Assembly (NCBI RefSeq): GCF_002287065.1
Contig: NZ_NSJZ01000001.1
Location: 186,001-250,000 of the forward strand
Direction of reading: 5' to 3'
Source of the DNA: Paracoccus salipaludis
GTDB taxonomy: Bacteria; Pseudomonadota; Alphaproteobacteria; Rhodobacterales; Rhodobacteraceae
DNA length: 64,000 bases
Shown here: piece after piece, positions 8,888-18,538 of the stretch
How the letters are laid out: each line of letters begins with the position of its first letter
How positions within the stretch are numbered: position 1 is the stretch's first letter
Position numbers and translations under genes: made by a program
Notes under the pieces: model-generated
The model's input: the letters and a program-made list of their open reading frames with translations, nothing else
What the model was told of the DNA's origin: nothing
Databases searched by the model: none

Positions 8888-9871
8888 ATGCTGACCGCGC
8901 CAGCCTTCTGGAACCGCCCGCCCGGTGCGGCCGCCCGCGCGCTGGCCCCCTTGGGGGCGCTTTACGCCCGCGCCACGGCCCGGCGGCTGGAAGGCGGCCC
9001 GCGCCTGCGCATGGGCGTGCCGGTGATCTGCGTCGGCAACCTCAATGCCGGCGGCACTGGTAAGACCCCGACGGTCATCGCCCTGATCGAGCGATTGTCC
9101 GCGCGCGGGATTGCTGCCCATGTGGTCAGCCGGGGCCACGGCGGGTCCGAGGCAGGCCCCCTGCGCGTGGACGAGCGCCGCCATTCCGCCGCGCAGGTGG
9201 GCGACGAGCCGCTGCTGCTGTCGGCCTTCGCCCCGGTCTTTGTGGCAAAGGACCGCACGGCAGGGGCGAAGGCGGCGGTCGAGGCGGGCGCGCAGGCGAT
9301 CCTGCTGGATGACGGCTTCCAGGACCCGAGCCTCGCGCAGGACCTGGCGCTGGTCGTGGTGGACGCAGCCCGCGGCTGGGGCAACGGACTCTGCCTGCCC
9401 GCCGGTCCCCTGCGAGAGCCGGTGGCGGCGGGCCTGTCCCGCGCCGACCTCGTGCTGACGATCGGAGAAGCGGCCGCGCAGGACAGCTTCACCGCCCGCT
9501 GGCCCGCGTTGCCCGTGCCGCGCGTCACGGGGCGGCTGAAGCCGCTGATGACGGGCATGGATTGGGAAGGGCTGCGCGCCCTGGCCTTTGCGGGCATCGG
9601 ACACCCGGACAAGTTCTTCGCGACGCTTCGCAGTCTTGGGGCCGAGATCGTCCGTGCCGAGGCGCTGGCCGATCACCAGCCCTTTTCACGCCAGATGCTG
9701 ACGCGGCTGGAAACCGAGGCGCGGATGCTGGGCGCCCAACTGGTCACGACGGAAAAGGACGCCGCGCGCCTGCCGCGCAGCTTCCGACCCAAGGTCCTGA
9801 CGCTGCCCGTGCGGCTGGCCTTCGACGATCCGGCGCCGCTGGACGCCGCGCTGGACCGCATCTTCGGGTGA
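8888..9871 (+). CDS. lpxK: Tetraacyldisaccharide 4'-kinase
   Basis: A 327-aa inner-membrane-associated P-loop kinase that phosphorylates the 4' position of the lipid A disaccharide precursor. The Walker A region [13 protein letters not shown] falls at about 49-61 after a hydrophobic N-terminus ([16 protein letters not shown]), and VVSRGHGG and [11 protein letters not shown] are signature LpxK motifs. [10 protein letters not shown] near residue 300 is also typical. The length is normal. It starts 13 bp after waaA and ends in a G/C hairpin before the convergent dsbA-like gene. Confidence 0.95.
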   Translation: MLTAPAFWNRPPGAAARALAPLGALYARATARRLEGGPRLRMGVPVICVGNLNAGGTGKTPTVIALIERLSARGIAAHVVSRGHGGSEAGPLRVDERRHSAAQVGDEPLLLSAFAPVFVAKDRTAGAKAAVEAGAQAILLDDGFQDPSLAQDLALVVVDAARGWGNGLCLPAGPLREPVAAGLSRADLVLTIGEAAAQDSFTARWPALPVPRVTGRLKPLMTGMDWEGLRALAFAGIGHPDKFFATLRSLGAEIVRAEALADHQPFSRQMLTRLETEARMLGAQLVTTEKDAARLPRSFRPKVLTLPVRLAFDDPAPLDAALDRIFG

Positions 9872-9903
9872 GGGGGGCGGCAGGACGCCCCCCCCCCCCT
9901 TTA
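9872..9903 (+). terminator. Hairpin with a 12-C tract between lpxK and the DsbA-like gene
   Basis: GGGGGGCG (9872-9879) pairs with CGCCCCCC (9886-9893) around a 6-nt loop. The C-run extends for 12 bases (9888-9899) and TTTA follows. It sits between convergent genes and probably ends lpxK transcripts. The homopolymer is also a likely site of length variation or sequencing error. Confidence 0.55.
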
Positions 9904-9909
9904 TTTGTG

Positions 9910-10584
9910 TCAGTTCGCGGCGGTGGGGGCAGCGGCCAGCTTCTCGTCGATCTTGGCCTTCAACTCCTCCCACGGGGCATTGCGCACGGTTTCGCCGCCG
10001 ATGATGAAGGTCGGTGTCCCTTCGATCTTGTCGGCCACGGCGTTCTGCTGGAAGGTCGCCAGCAGGCTTTCCACCTTGGCCTGGTCCTTCCAGCAGGCGT
10101 CCATCTGCTCGCCCGAGAAGCCCGCGGCGGCGCCGATCTTGCGCAGGTTCGCGGCCAGTTCGTCGCCGGTCTTGGCGCCCAGCCATTCGCGCTGCTTTTC
10201 GAACAGCATTCCCGCAATCGGGTAGAACTTCTCCTCGCCGCCGCAGCGGGCAAGGATGCCGGCCCACAGGCCCGGTTCGTCGAAGTAGACGTCGCGCTGG
10301 GTGAAGCGGACCTTGCCGGTGTCGATGTATTCCGCCTTGAGCTGCGGATAAACGTCGTTGTGGAAGGCCGCGCAGTGGCCGCAGGTGAAACTGGCGTATT
10401 CGATCATCTCGACCGGCGCATCCTCGGCGCCCTGCCAGTAGTCGGGCTGGGTGGCAGGTGCCTGCGCCGGCGTGGAGGCGGGCGCGGCCTCGGCGGGCGC
10501 CGGCGTCGCGGTCTGGGCCGCGGCGGGCAGCGCCAGCATGGCAAGCACTGCGGCCGAGACGAGGCTGCGAAGGGTCGGGGTCAT
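9910..10584 (-). CDS. DsbA-family thiol:disulfide oxidoreductase (exported)
   Basis: A 224-aa periplasmic thioredoxin-fold protein. A signal peptide (MTPTLRSLVSAAVLAMLALPAAAQ) is followed by a Pro/Ala-rich linker to about residue 45. The active-site motif CGHC (68-71) lies in EYASFTCGHCAAFH, and the cis-Pro loop is in IEGTPTFIIGG. An inserted helical region lies between them, as in DsbA-type proteins. It is expected to introduce or shuffle disulfides in exported proteins. An extra Cys pair (ARCGGE, DACWKD) could be structural. It is 11 bp downstream of dciA on the same strand. Confidence 0.88.
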   Translation of the reverse strand: MTPTLRSLVSAAVLAMLALPAAAQTATPAPAEAAPASTPAQAPATQPDYWQGAEDAPVEMIEYASFTCGHCAAFHNDVYPQLKAEYIDTGKVRFTQRDVYFDEPGLWAGILARCGGEEKFYPIAGMLFEKQREWLGAKTGDELAANLRKIGAAAGFSGEQMDACWKDQAKVESLLATFQQNAVADKIEGTPTFIIGGETVRNAPWEELKAKIDEKLAAAPTAAN

Positions 10585-10595
10585 GGGGTGGCCTT

Positions 10596-11174
10596 TCAGT
10601 CCTGGGAAAAGAGCGGCCGCTTCCGCGTGTCGCGGGCAGCCCGCGCAAGCGCCAGCCGCCGCATGGAATCGGCAAGTTTCGGATCGTCGAAGCGCGCGGC
10701 AACCGCCTCGGCGCTGGCCACGACCTCGGGCAACGGCGCCGGAGGCTGCTGCGGAAGGGCAGGGCGGAACTGCGCCTGCCCTTCGGCGAAACCCTGCGCG
10801 GCGGTCTGCGTGACGACGATCCGCGAGATGGCGTTGAAGCCGTAGACCGCGTTCACCCGCTCGCGCAGGCGCGGCAGTTGCATCTGCACCAGGGGCGCAT
10901 GGGCCCCGTCGGTCAGCACCGTCAGCGTGGCGCCCATGCCCTTGCCATGGGTCACCTTGACGGGGCGGGTATGGGCGGCGGTTTCAGGGCCCACGATCTC
11001 GGGCCAGTCGGTCAGCAGGCGGGCCACCGCGAAGCCGCGCTTTTCGGCGGCGCGGCGCAGGTCGGGGGCAACCAGCGCAGCGGCAGGCTCGAACCCCCGC
11101 ATCCGGCGCCGGGGGGGCGCGTCGGGACCTTTGGCGCTCTTGCGGGCGCGAGGGGGCTGCGGACTGGACGTCAT
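10596..11174 (-). CDS. dciA: DciA-like protein (DUF721), replicative helicase loader/operator
   Basis: A 192-aa DUF721 protein. DciA proteins interact with the DnaB helicase at replication start in bacteria that lack DnaC or DnaI. The DUF721 core (about 28-125: LLTDWPEIVGPETAAHTRPVKVTHGKG and LVQMQLPRLRERVNAVYGFNAISRIVV) is clear. The N-terminus is basic and Pro-rich, and the C-terminal tail is Pro/Ala-rich and probably disordered. It is divergent from mutY with a 65-bp gap, so both are presumably served by promoters in that gap. The pairing of dciA with mutY and a DsbA-like gene is often seen in Rhodobacteraceae. Confidence 0.88.
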   Translation of the reverse strand: MTSSPQPPRARKSAKGPDAPPRRRMRGFEPAAALVAPDLRRAAEKRGFAVARLLTDWPEIVGPETAAHTRPVKVTHGKGMGATLTVLTDGAHAPLVQMQLPRLRERVNAVYGFNAISRIVVTQTAAQGFAEGQAQFRPALPQQPPAPLPEVVASAEAVAARFDDPKLADSMRRLALARAARDTRKRPLFSQD

Positions 11175-11239
11175 GGCCTCGGGCGTCTGTTGGTGGGATC
11201 AATCTGGACGCTTCCCGCGCCGGATGCCAGACGGGTGCG

Positions 11240-12274
11240 ATGAGCACCGGGGCAAACTTGCGTGAAACCGCCGTCAGCCAGCAGGCCGCGCCGCGCCTGC
11301 TGGAATGGTACGACCGCCATGCCCGGGTGCTGCCCTGGCGCGCGCCGCCCGGCGCACCGGCGATGGACCCCTATCGCGTCTGGCTGTCCGAGATCATGCT
11401 GCAGCAGACCACCGTCGCGGCTGTGAAATCCTATTTCCAGCGCTTCACGGCGCTGTGGCCGACGGTTCAGGCGCTGGCAGCCGCCGACGAGGCGCAGGTC
11501 ATGGCCGAATGGGCGGGCCTCGGCTATTACGCCCGCGCCCGCAACCTGGTCGCCTGCGCCCGCCAAGTCGCCGCGGCCCGCGGCTTTCCCGACACGCGCG
11601 AGGCCCTCGCGCAGCTGCCCGGCATCGGTCCCTATACTTCGGCCGCCATCGCCGCGATCGCCTTCGACCAGCCGGAAACCGTGGTGGACGGCAACGTCGA
11701 GCGCGTCGTTTCGCGCCTTTTTGCCGTCCTGACGCCGCTTCCCGCGGCCCGGCGCGAGTTGACGGAACTGGCCTCGACCCTGACCCCGCAGGCGCGACCG
11801 GGAGATTTCGCCCAGGCGATGATGGATCTGGGGGCCACCATCTGCACGCCGCGCAACCCGGCCTGCGGCATCTGTCCCCTGATGGACCTTTGCGCCGCCC
11901 GCGCCCAGGGCATCGCCCCCGAGCTTCCCCGCAAGGCGCCCAAGGCCGCCAAGCCCCTGCGCACCGGCACCGCCTGGGTCGCGCTGGACGACCGCGCCGT
12001 CCTGCTGGAACGCCGCCCCGCGCGGGGCCTGCTGGGTGGAACGCTGGCCTTTCCGACAAGCGGCTGGGACGGCACCGACCTGCCGCCGCCGCAGGACGGT
12101 CCCTGGGACGCGGCAGGAGAGGTCCGCCACGTCTTCACCCATTTCGAACTGCGCCTGAGCGTGCTGTGCGCGCCCCTGGCCAACCCGACCAGGGGCGAGG
12201 TGACCCCGCGCGACGGCTTCGACCCGAACACCCTGCCGGGCCTGATGCGCAAGGTCTGGGCGCTGGCAAGCTGA
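11240..12274 (+). CDS. mutY: A/G-specific adenine DNA glycosylase
   Basis: A 344-aa base-excision repair enzyme that removes adenine mispaired with 8-oxoguanine. The helix-hairpin-helix LPGIGPYTSAAI lies near 126-137. The catalytic Glu is in LSEIMLQQT (about 51) and the Asp in VVDGNVERV (about 150). Four cysteines of a [4Fe-4S] cluster are at 202, 209, 212 and 218 (C-x6-C-x2-C-x5-C). The C-terminal third (from about 230) is the NUDIX-like 8-oxoG-recognition domain. The ATG at 11240 is in GCGATGAGC with a weak ribosome site. It is divergent from dciA and convergent with argF. Confidence 0.96.
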   Translation: MSTGANLRETAVSQQAAPRLLEWYDRHARVLPWRAPPGAPAMDPYRVWLSEIMLQQTTVAAVKSYFQRFTALWPTVQALAAADEAQVMAEWAGLGYYARARNLVACARQVAAARGFPDTREALAQLPGIGPYTSAAIAAIAFDQPETVVDGNVERVVSRLFAVLTPLPAARRELTELASTLTPQARPGDFAQAMMDLGATICTPRNPACGICPLMDLCAARAQGIAPELPRKAPKAAKPLRTGTAWVALDDRAVLLERRPARGLLGGTLAFPTSGWDGTDLPPPQDGPWDAAGEVRHVFTHFELRLSVLCAPLANPTRGEVTPRDGFDPNTLPGLMRKVWALAS

Positions 12275-12409
12275 AGCCGACGCCCGGACTTGATTCTGCC
12301 GGCTCGCCTGCACGGCAGGCAACCGCAGGCGTTTCCCCTCGCCGGAATAGCCTCGGGGATCGTCCTGAACGATGGGAAACCCCCGGTCGGGCCGCGACGG
12401 CAGGCCGTC

Positions 12410-13336
12410 TCAGACCCCCAGGCACCAGCGCATGATGGCCTTTTGGGCATGCAGGCGGTTCTCGGCCTCGTCCCAGACGACGCTGTTGGGCCCGTCCATG
12501 ACGGCCGAGGTCACCTCGTCCTCGCGATGCGCGGGCAGGCAGTGCATGAACAGCGCATCCGGCTTGGCGTGGGACATCAGTTCCTCGTTCACCTGGTAGC
12601 CGCGCAGCATGTTGTGGCGCCGCTCCTTGGCCGACTGAGGGTCGTGCATGGACACCCAGGTATCGGCAAAGACGAGGTCGGCGCCCTGCACCGCCTTGAC
12701 CGGGTCGCGCTCGATCTCGGCCCGCACTCCCTGAGCGCGGGCGAATTCGAACCACTCGAACTCGGGGTCCAGAGGTTGGGGCCCGGTGAAGGTGAAATCG
12801 AAGCCGAACTGGCCCGCCGCGTGCATCACGCTGGCGCAGACGTTGTTGCCGTCGCCGACCCAGACCACCTTGCGTCCCGCGATGGGGCCGCGGTGTTCCT
12901 CGAAGGTCATCACGTCGGCCATGATCTGGCAGGGATGGGTGCGGTTCGTCAGCCCGTTGATGACGGGCACGGTCGCGTATTCCGCCATCTCCAGCAGCGT
13001 CGCCTCTTCGAAGGTGCGGATCATGATGAGATCGACGTAACGGCTGAGGACGCGGGCGGTGTCGGCAATGGTCTCGCCATGACCCAGCTGCATCTCCTGC
13101 CCGGACAGGACCAGGGTCTGCCCCCCCATCTGCCGCACGCCGAGGTCGAAGCTGACGCGGGTCCGGGTCGAGGGCTTTTCGAAGATCAGCGCGACCATGC
13201 GGTCCGCCAGCGGCTGCCTGGGGTCCGGCGCGCCCTTGGGCTGGCCGTCGCGCGCGTCCTTCATGGCCCGGGCGCTGTCGATGATCGCCCGCAGGTCGTT
13301 CTTGGGCGTGGTGTGGATGTCGAGAAAGCTGTTCAT
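12410..13336 (-). CDS. argF: Ornithine carbamoyltransferase
   Basis: A 308-aa cytosolic enzyme making citrulline from ornithine and carbamoyl phosphate in arginine synthesis. The carbamoyl-phosphate motif STRTR is at 56-60 in [20 protein letters not shown] (80s loop), [14 protein letters not shown], the ornithine-site DTWVSM and the C-terminal HCLPAHR are all present. The length is normal. Its upstream neighbour on the same strand is arginase, 240 bp away across a dispersed repeat; arginase makes the ornithine that this enzyme can use. Acetylornithine aminotransferase (argD) is separate, at 19.5 kb. Confidence 0.96.
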   Translation of the reverse strand: MNSFLDIHTTPKNDLRAIIDSARAMKDARDGQPKGAPDPRQPLADRMVALIFEKPSTRTRVSFDLGVRQMGGQTLVLSGQEMQLGHGETIADTARVLSRYVDLIMIRTFEEATLLEMAEYATVPVINGLTNRTHPCQIMADVMTFEEHRGPIAGRKVVWVGDGNNVCASVMHAAGQFGFDFTFTGPQPLDPEFEWFEFARAQGVRAEIERDPVKAVQGADLVFADTWVSMHDPQSAKERRHNMLRGYQVNEELMSHAKPDALFMHCLPAHREDEVTSAVMDGPNSVVWDEAENRLHAQKAIMRWCLGV

Positions 13337-13520
13337 CTTTGGTGTCCTGTTCCGTTCCGTGGGGCGAGATCGCGGGCGCTATCGTCGGCGCCCGAATCCC
13401 CGGGGGCTCGGAACGGAACGGAGGGCGAGGGCGGGCAGCTTGATCGGCGTGAACATGATCGCGGCACTTCACCGGGACGCCATGCCGGGGTCAAGCCCCG
13501 TCGCCGCAGGATCCGGGCCC

Positions 13521-13573
13521 GAGGGGGCTTCTTTCTGATCCAAATACCCCGGGGGCGCGGGGGCGGAGCCCCC
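13521..13573 (-). repeat. Dispersed intergenic repeat (copy 4), hairpin plus core
   Basis: Read on the minus strand, GGGGGCTCCGCCCCC leads into CCCCCGGGGTATTTGGATC and AGAAAGAAG. This is the same composite of a G/C hairpin and a TATTTG core seen at 3.7, 17.4, 20.7 and 23.1 kb. It lies directly after arginase, in the gene's orientation, and may serve as its terminator. Confidence 0.7.
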
Positions 13574-13576
13574 GTT

Positions 13577-14497
13577 TCACCCGGACCGGGTCGGCCGGTC
13601 GAAGACCTTGCGCCCCATCAGGCTGCCGACGAGGTCCACCATCATCCTGGACGTCTTGCCGCGCTCGTCCAGGAAAGGGTTCAGTTCGACCAGGTCCAGC
13701 GAGGTCATCAGCCCGCTTTCATGGATCAGCTCGCAGACCAGATGCGCCTCGCGGAAGGTCGCCCCGCCCGGAACCGTGGTGCCGACCGCCGGCGCGACGG
13801 ACGGATCAAGGAAATCCACGTCGAGGCTCACGTGCAGCATCCCGTTCGCCGCGCGCACCTTTTCAAGGAAGGCCCGCATCGGCACGGCGAATCCGAACTC
13901 GTCCAGCACGCGCATGTCGTTGACGGTGATCTCCGACTGCTCCAGCGCCGCGTGCTCGGCCGGATCGACGCTGCGGATGCCGAAAAGGCAGATGTTCTCC
14001 TCGGGAACCCGAGCGGGAAAGGGGGGAAAGGCCTCGAAGCCCGGCCGCCCGGCGATATAGGCGATGGGGGTGCCGTGCAGGTTGCCCGACTCGGTCGTGG
14101 CCACGCTGTGGATGTCGGTGTGCGCGTCCAGCCACAGAACGAACAGCGGTCGCCCCTGCGCCTTCGCATGGGCCGCCACGCCCGCGACCGATCCCAGCGA
14201 CAATGAATGATCCCCGCCGAGGAAGATCGGCATTCCCTCGGCCATCGCGCGCTCGCCCGCCTCGGCCAGGACGCGGGTCCAGGCGACCGTCTCGGGCAGG
14301 TGGCGCACGGCGGCATTGGGCGCCACCTCGCTGCCCAGTGCGCCGGGCGCGAGATCGCCCCGATCCTCGACGCCGTGGCCGAGGCTCTGCAGCGTCCGCG
14401 CGATCCCGGCGACGCGGTAGGCGGCGGGCCCCATCAGGCAGCCTGGCCTCTGCTGGCCGCTGTCCACGGGGGCGCCGATCAGGATGCAATGGGTCAT
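13577..14497 (-). CDS. rocF: Arginase
   Basis: A 306-aa ureohydrolase that splits arginine into ornithine and urea. The binuclear Mn site is visible in order: GGDHSLSLG, WLDAHTDIHS, SLDVDFLDP and a late Glu in DLVELNPFLDERG. SGNLHGTP is typical of arginases rather than agmatinases or formimidoylglutamases. The start is the ATG at 14497 (MTHCILIGAPVDSGQ); the open frame extends further but overlaps the upstream TSUP spacer. Because the operon for histidine use here goes through HutF/HutG, a formimidoylglutamase (HutG-type ureohydrolase) role is unlikely. Ornithine could feed argF or catabolism. Confidence 0.92.
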   Translation of the reverse strand: MTHCILIGAPVDSGQQRPGCLMGPAAYRVAGIARTLQSLGHGVEDRGDLAPGALGSEVAPNAAVRHLPETVAWTRVLAEAGERAMAEGMPIFLGGDHSLSLGSVAGVAAHAKAQGRPLFVLWLDAHTDIHSVATTESGNLHGTPIAYIAGRPGFEAFPPFPARVPEENICLFGIRSVDPAEHAALEQSEITVNDMRVLDEFGFAVPMRAFLEKVRAANGMLHVSLDVDFLDPSVAPAVGTTVPGGATFREAHLVCELIHESGLMTSLDLVELNPFLDERGKTSRMMVDLVGSLMGRKVFDRPTRSG

Positions 14498-14550
14498 GGA
14501 AGCCTCGGAAACTGGATGCGCGGCGAGGTTGCGGGCCCGAGCGCCCGAGG

Positions 14551-15324
14551 TCAACCGCGCGCCAGCGCCACGCTTGCCGTGCCGATCAGCCCCACGCCCG
14601 ACAGGAACAGCAGCACCAGCGCCGCCCGCCGGATCGCCAGCGGGGAAACGCGGGGCGGAAAGCGGCGCGCCGCCCATGTCCCGACAGCCACCGCCAGCAG
14701 CGCGCCCGCAAGCGCGATGGCGGTCAGCCGGTCGAAGCTGCGGTCCGCCGCCGTCAGCACCAGCCTGAAGGCCTGGGTGATCACGAAATAGACCACCAGC
14801 GTCACCCGGATCGTGTCCAGCGTCAGCGGCTGGCGATACAGAAGCCAGATCAGCGGCGGCCCCGAGGTGGCGAACAGTCCACCCATGATGCCGCCCGTGG
14901 CCCCGGCGACACCGAAGGCCGGGGTGGGCGAGCGCGCCTCCCAGGGCTGCGGGCGGTGGACCAGTTGCAGCGCGGCCACCGCGATGAAGACGCCCAGGAT
15001 CAGCCGCAGCCATTCAAGCGCCGATCCGACCATCCAGTGCAGCAGCCAGTAGCCCAGCGCGATCATCGGGGTCGCGCCGATCACCGCGGCGATCACCGCC
15101 TTGCGGTCGGCGTGGTGGTGGTCGCGCCACAGCACCATCGCCCCGTTCAGCAGCACCAGGATCGAGATGATCTGCGCCGTCACCGGCACCGGCAGCAGGC
15201 CGAAGAGCGTCGTCCCGCTCATCACGATCAGGCCCAGCGCAAAGCCCGTCAGCGTCTGCGACCAGGCCCCCAGCGCGCTGAGGCCCCAGAAGGCCAGCAG
15301 CGCGGACCAGCCGACCTCAGGCAC
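14551..15324 (-). CDS. TSUP-family (TauE/SafE) membrane permease
   Basis: A 257-aa inner-membrane protein with about eight hydrophobic helices (for example [21 protein letters not shown] and [19 protein letters not shown]). It belongs to the TauE/SafE (TSUP) family, which moves small organosulfur or organic anions such as sulfite or sulfoacetate. The repeated half-structure G..S...G-type loops ([12 protein letters not shown] and [17 protein letters not shown]) are the family signature. The substrate is unknown. Its start overlaps the end of metG by 8 bp on the same strand, so it is translated from metG transcripts, though a functional link is not obvious. Confidence 0.82.
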   Translation of the reverse strand: MPEVGWSALLAFWGLSALGAWSQTLTGFALGLIVMSGTTLFGLLPVPVTAQIISILVLLNGAMVLWRDHHHADRKAVIAAVIGATPMIALGYWLLHWMVGSALEWLRLILGVFIAVAALQLVHRPQPWEARSPTPAFGVAGATGGIMGGLFATSGPPLIWLLYRQPLTLDTIRVTLVVYFVITQAFRLVLTAADRSFDRLTAIALAGALLAVAVGTWAARRFPPRVSPLAIRRAALVLLFLSGVGLIGTASVALARG

Positions 15325-17035
15325 GGACGCCCTTAAACCGCTCCTGCCACTCGTCGCGCTGCTCGTCGGTGATCTTGGCGAAAAGCACCTCGGGGACGTC
15401 GAAGGCGTGGCCGGGGGGCAGGGTGGCCAGCGCGGCCGTCACGTCGTCGGGCCAGGCGCGGTCCTCCGTCCGCATCGCGGCCAGCATCGCGTCGGCCGCG
15501 AAGGGGATGAAGGGGGACGACAGCACCGCGTAAAGGCGGATCAGGTTCAGGCCGAGGCGCACCTGCATCGCGGCCTTTTCCGGGTCCGTCTTGAAGGTGG
15601 ACCAGGGCGCGGCCGATTGCAGGTATTCGTTGCCCAGCACCCAGATCGCGCGCAGTTCGTTCGCGGCCTTGCGGACCTCCATCGCCTCCATGAAGCCCTC
15701 GTAGGCCCGGATGCGGGTGGTCAGCGCCTCGACCAGCGCCTGCTCCTCGGCGCCGTAGCTGCCGCCCTCGGGGATGGTTTCACCGAACTTGGACCGGCAG
15801 AACTTGGTGATGCGGCTGACGAAGTTGCCCAGCACGTCCGCCAGGTCCTTGTTCACCGACTGCTGGAAGTTTTCCCAGGTGAACTCGGAATCCGATCCCT
15901 CGGGCGCATGGGACAGAAGCCACCAGCGCCAGTAGTCCGCGGGCAGGATCGACAGCGCCTGGTCCTGGAAGACGCCGCGGCCCTGGCTGGTCGAGAACTG
16001 GCCGCCGTCATAGGTCAGGTAGTTGAAGGACTTGATGTAATCGACCAGCCTCCAGGGCTCGCCCGAGCCGATGATCGTCGCTGGGAACGACAGCGTGTGG
16101 AACGGCACGTTGTCCTTGCCCATGAACTGGGTGTAGCGCACATCCCCGGCGCCCTCGTCCAGCCGCCACCAGCGGCGCCAGGCGGCGTCGGGCTCGCCCC
16201 GCGCATCGGCCCATTCCTTGGTCGCGGCGATGTATTCGATGGGGGCGTCGAACCAGACGTAGAAGACCTTGCCCTCCATCCCCGGCCAGGGCTCGTCGCC
16301 CTTGCGGACGGGCACGCCCCAGTCGAGGTCGCGGGTGATGCCCCGGTCCTGCAGGCCCTCGCCGTCGTTCAGCCATTTCTTCGCGATCGAGGTCGTCAGG
16401 ATTGGCCAGTCGGTCTTGCTGTCGATCCAGTCCGAAAGCTCCTGCCGCAAGGCCGACTGGCGCAGGTAGAGGTGCTTGGTTTCCCGCACCTCGAGATCGG
16501 TCGAGCCGCTGATCGCACTGCGCGGATTGATCAGGTCGGTAGGGTCGAGCTGCTTGGTGCAGTTCTCGCACTGGTCGCCGCGCGCCTTGTCATAGCCGCA
16601 GTTGGGGCAGGTGCCCTCGATATAGCGGTCGGGCAGGAAGCGGCCGTCGGCATTGGAATAGATCTGCCGCTCGGACACCTCGGCGATCAGCCCGTTCTCG
16701 GCCAGCTTGCCCGCGAAATGCTGCGTCAGGCGCTGGTTCTGCAGGCTCGACGAGCGGCCGAAGTGGTCAAAGGACAGGCCGAAGCGGCGGGCGATGTCGG
16801 CCTGCACCTCGTGCATCTCGGCGCAGAAGACGTCCACCGGCTTGCCGGCCTTGGCGGCGGCAAGCTCGGCCGGAGTGCCGTGCTCGTCGGTGGCGCAGAC
16901 GAACATCACCTCATTGCCCCGCGCCCGCTGGAAGCGGGCAAACAGATCGGCGGGCAACTGGCTGCCGACCAGGTTCCCCAGGTGCTTGATGCCGTTGATG
17001 TAGGGGATGGCAGAGGTGATGAGATGGCGGGCCAT
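15317..17035 (-). CDS. metG: Methionyl-tRNA synthetase
   Basis: A 572-aa class I aminoacyl-tRNA synthetase. The HIGH-type motif is HLGN (about 18-21), a zinc knuckle with CPNC and CENC lies around 140-160, and the KMSKS-type loop appears as FSTSQGRG. The short C-terminus lacks the EMAP/Trbp111 dimerisation domain of E. coli MetG, consistent with other alphaproteobacteria. The ATG at 17035 begins [20 protein letters not shown]. The downstream TSUP gene overlaps it. Upstream is a 789-bp spacer before gcrA. Confidence 0.96.
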   Translation of the reverse strand: MARHLITSAIPYINGIKHLGNLVGSQLPADLFARFQRARGNEVMFVCATDEHGTPAELAAAKAGKPVDVFCAEMHEVQADIARRFGLSFDHFGRSSSLQNQRLTQHFAGKLAENGLIAEVSERQIYSNADGRFLPDRYIEGTCPNCGYDKARGDQCENCTKQLDPTDLINPRSAISGSTDLEVRETKHLYLRQSALRQELSDWIDSKTDWPILTTSIAKKWLNDGEGLQDRGITRDLDWGVPVRKGDEPWPGMEGKVFYVWFDAPIEYIAATKEWADARGEPDAAWRRWWRLDEGAGDVRYTQFMGKDNVPFHTLSFPATIIGSGEPWRLVDYIKSFNYLTYDGGQFSTSQGRGVFQDQALSILPADYWRWWLLSHAPEGSDSEFTWENFQQSVNKDLADVLGNFVSRITKFCRSKFGETIPEGGSYGAEEQALVEALTTRIRAYEGFMEAMEVRKAANELRAIWVLGNEYLQSAAPWSTFKTDPEKAAMQVRLGLNLIRLYAVLSSPFIPFAADAMLAAMRTEDRAWPDDVTAALATLPPGHAFDVPEVLFAKITDEQRDEWQERFKGVRA

Positions 17036-17605
17036 GCGGGCTCCTGAAGGCAGGTCGGGGGCTGTTTACCCAAGCGGCGCGGTCATTGCCAGAGCGGCAG
17101 GGCCTTGTTTCGCCTGCGGGGCAGTTCAGGGCGACCGCTGGGGGTCACGAGGGTCCGCAAGGTTCCTTCACCGGGATTTTCATGGCCCGTCTCTCGTCCC
17201 GGCCGCCCTTGCCTCTGGCTGCGGCAATGGTCAGGCGCGCGCAGGTCGATCTGCAGGTCCCGGACATCCGGATCGATACCCGCCTTGCGGAAGGACAGGG
17301 TTCCACGGGAGCCCCTGCCCCCGGGTGGGACAGCGACCCGCCGCCGGTGACTGCATCGGTGAAGAAGGGGGCTCTGCCCCCGCCGTGCGCCGCACGGCTC
17401 CCCCGGGATATTTGTGTCCGGCCCGAGGAGGCCATGGCGTGAGGGCCCCAATGCACCGTGCAAGGGAGGAGTGCCGTCGTTCGCATTGCCAAAGGGCAGC
17501 GAAGCGGCACGGGGACCGGAACGTGGTGGAGGTGGTCGGTACCGGTGGCAGGCGTCGGAGGGGGTGGCTCACGTCTGCGGAAGGGCCGCCTTCCCGCTGC
17601 CGCTG
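17036..17605. other. Long spacer between metG and gcrA, no convincing gene
   Basis: No open frame here matches a family I recognise. A + strand frame at 17086-17442 (118 codons) runs into the dispersed repeat at its end and lacks a clear ribosome site. The metG promoter should lie near 17036-17120. A repeat copy is at 17371-17420 and a gcrA-side terminator at 17606-17651. The rest shows no structure I can name. Confidence 0.5.
17371..17420 (+). repeat. Dispersed intergenic repeat (copy 5)
   Basis: GGGGGCTCTGCCCCC and an arm pair GCCGTGC/GCACGGC lead into CCCCCGGGATATTTGTGTCC. The orientation (+) is opposite to both flanking genes. It lacks the final GAAGAA element seen in other copies. Confidence 0.65.
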
Positions 17606-17651
17606 AAAAAAGAACGCCCCCGTTCCGGCGGTGAAGCAGGGAACGGGGGCG
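17606..17651 (-). terminator. Intrinsic terminator, probably of gcrA
   Basis: A perfect 12-bp stem (17615-17626 with 17640-17651; 13-nt loop) is followed on the minus strand by TTCTTTTTT. It lies 174 bp after the gcrA stop codon, leaving a long 3' untranslated stretch. Confidence 0.8.
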
Positions 17652-17824
17652 CCTCGGTCCGGAGCGGTCATCGGCGTCCCCGCCTGTCCCGCCCTGTCAT
17701 ATTGGCAGCGGAGTCTTGAGACTTCGTAAAGGGCGCCCCGGGCCGGACAGAAACATTCCCGGGGAGCGATGGGGCAGAAAGCCCCCGGCTGCCGAGAGTT
17801 CGACCGGGCGCCGGAAAGGCTGCC

Positions 17825-18433
17825 TCAGCGCCGCCGGTCCCGACGTGCGCTCATCGGCTGGAAGGCCACGCCGACATGGGCCTCGCAGTAAGGCTTGCCG
17901 GCGGTGCTGGGCAGGCCGCAGAACCAGAACTTTTCCGTCGCGGGATCGCCGATCGGCCATTTGCAGGTCCGCTCGGTCAGTTCCATCAGCGACAGCTTCA
18001 GGGCGCGCTTCTCGACTTCGCGGACCGAGGCGAGCGTTTCGGGCGAGATCTCGTTGGCCGAGGGCTGCGGGGGCAGGGGCTGGCCCGCAGGCACGATGGG
18101 CCGGCGGGGCGCAAAGACCGGCTGCGGCGCGGGCTGCGGCTCGGGGGCCTCGGCGGTTTCCGCCTCGGGCTCGGGCTCGGGTTCGGGCTCGACGCGCGGG
18201 GCTTCGGCCGGGGCGGCCGCGGCAACGGGCTCGGCGACGGGCTGGGGCTCGGGCGCGGCGGGGGCGGCAGGCTGGTCCTCGCCCTCGACGCGGTTCGACA
18301 GGCCCAGGCGATGCACCTTGCCGATCACGGCGTTGCGGGTCACCCCGCCCAGCTCCTTGGCGATCTGGCTGGCCGACTGACCCTCGGCCCACATGCGTTT
18401 CAGTGTCTCGACGCGTTCGTCGGTCCAGGACAT
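17825..18433 (-). CDS. gcrA: GcrA family cell-cycle regulator
   Basis: A 202-aa transcription factor of the GcrA family. GcrA binds RNA polymerase holding the housekeeping sigma factor and activates promoters whose GANTC sites are methylated by CcrM. The N-terminal DNA-binding domain (1-46: MSWTDERVETLKRMWAEGQS, SASQIAKELGGVTRNAVIGK, VHRLGLS) is nearly diagnostic. A long Pro/Glu/Ala-rich linker (about 50-125) is followed by the conserved C-terminal segment with TCKWPIGDP, FWFCG and PYCEAH, which contacts sigma. An AAGGAG lies before the ATG. I see no GANTC in its 105-bp upstream gap. The partner methylase ccrM is 12 kb away in this window. Confidence 0.96.
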   Translation of the reverse strand: MSWTDERVETLKRMWAEGQSASQIAKELGGVTRNAVIGKVHRLGLSNRVEGEDQPAAPAAPEPQPVAEPVAAAAPAEAPRVEPEPEPEPEAETAEAPEPQPAPQPVFAPRRPIVPAGQPLPPQPSANEISPETLASVREVEKRALKLSLMELTERTCKWPIGDPATEKFWFCGLPSTAGKPYCEAHVGVAFQPMSARRDRRR

Positions 18434-18538
18434 GGGTTGCTCCTTGACGGCTGGCGGGCTTGCACAAGCCGCGCGGCGCGGTTCTAACCGGGAATGCCCG
18501 GAAATAGCGCCCCGCGCCCGCAGTTTCAAGGATCGCCC

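Noticed and set aside
14497..15013. Longer arginase start upstream of 14497
   Set aside because: The extra codons are antisense to or overlap the TSUP gene region, and the arginase family begins at MTHCILIGAPVDSG.
15101..17047. Plus-strand frame of 648 codons opposite metG
   Set aside because: It lies on the opposite strand of metG, which carries all synthetase motifs. No signature in this frame.
17086..17442. Short + frame (118 codons) in the metG-gcrA spacer
   Set aside because: It ends inside a dispersed repeat, has no clear ribosome site and no family match. I list the spacer instead.
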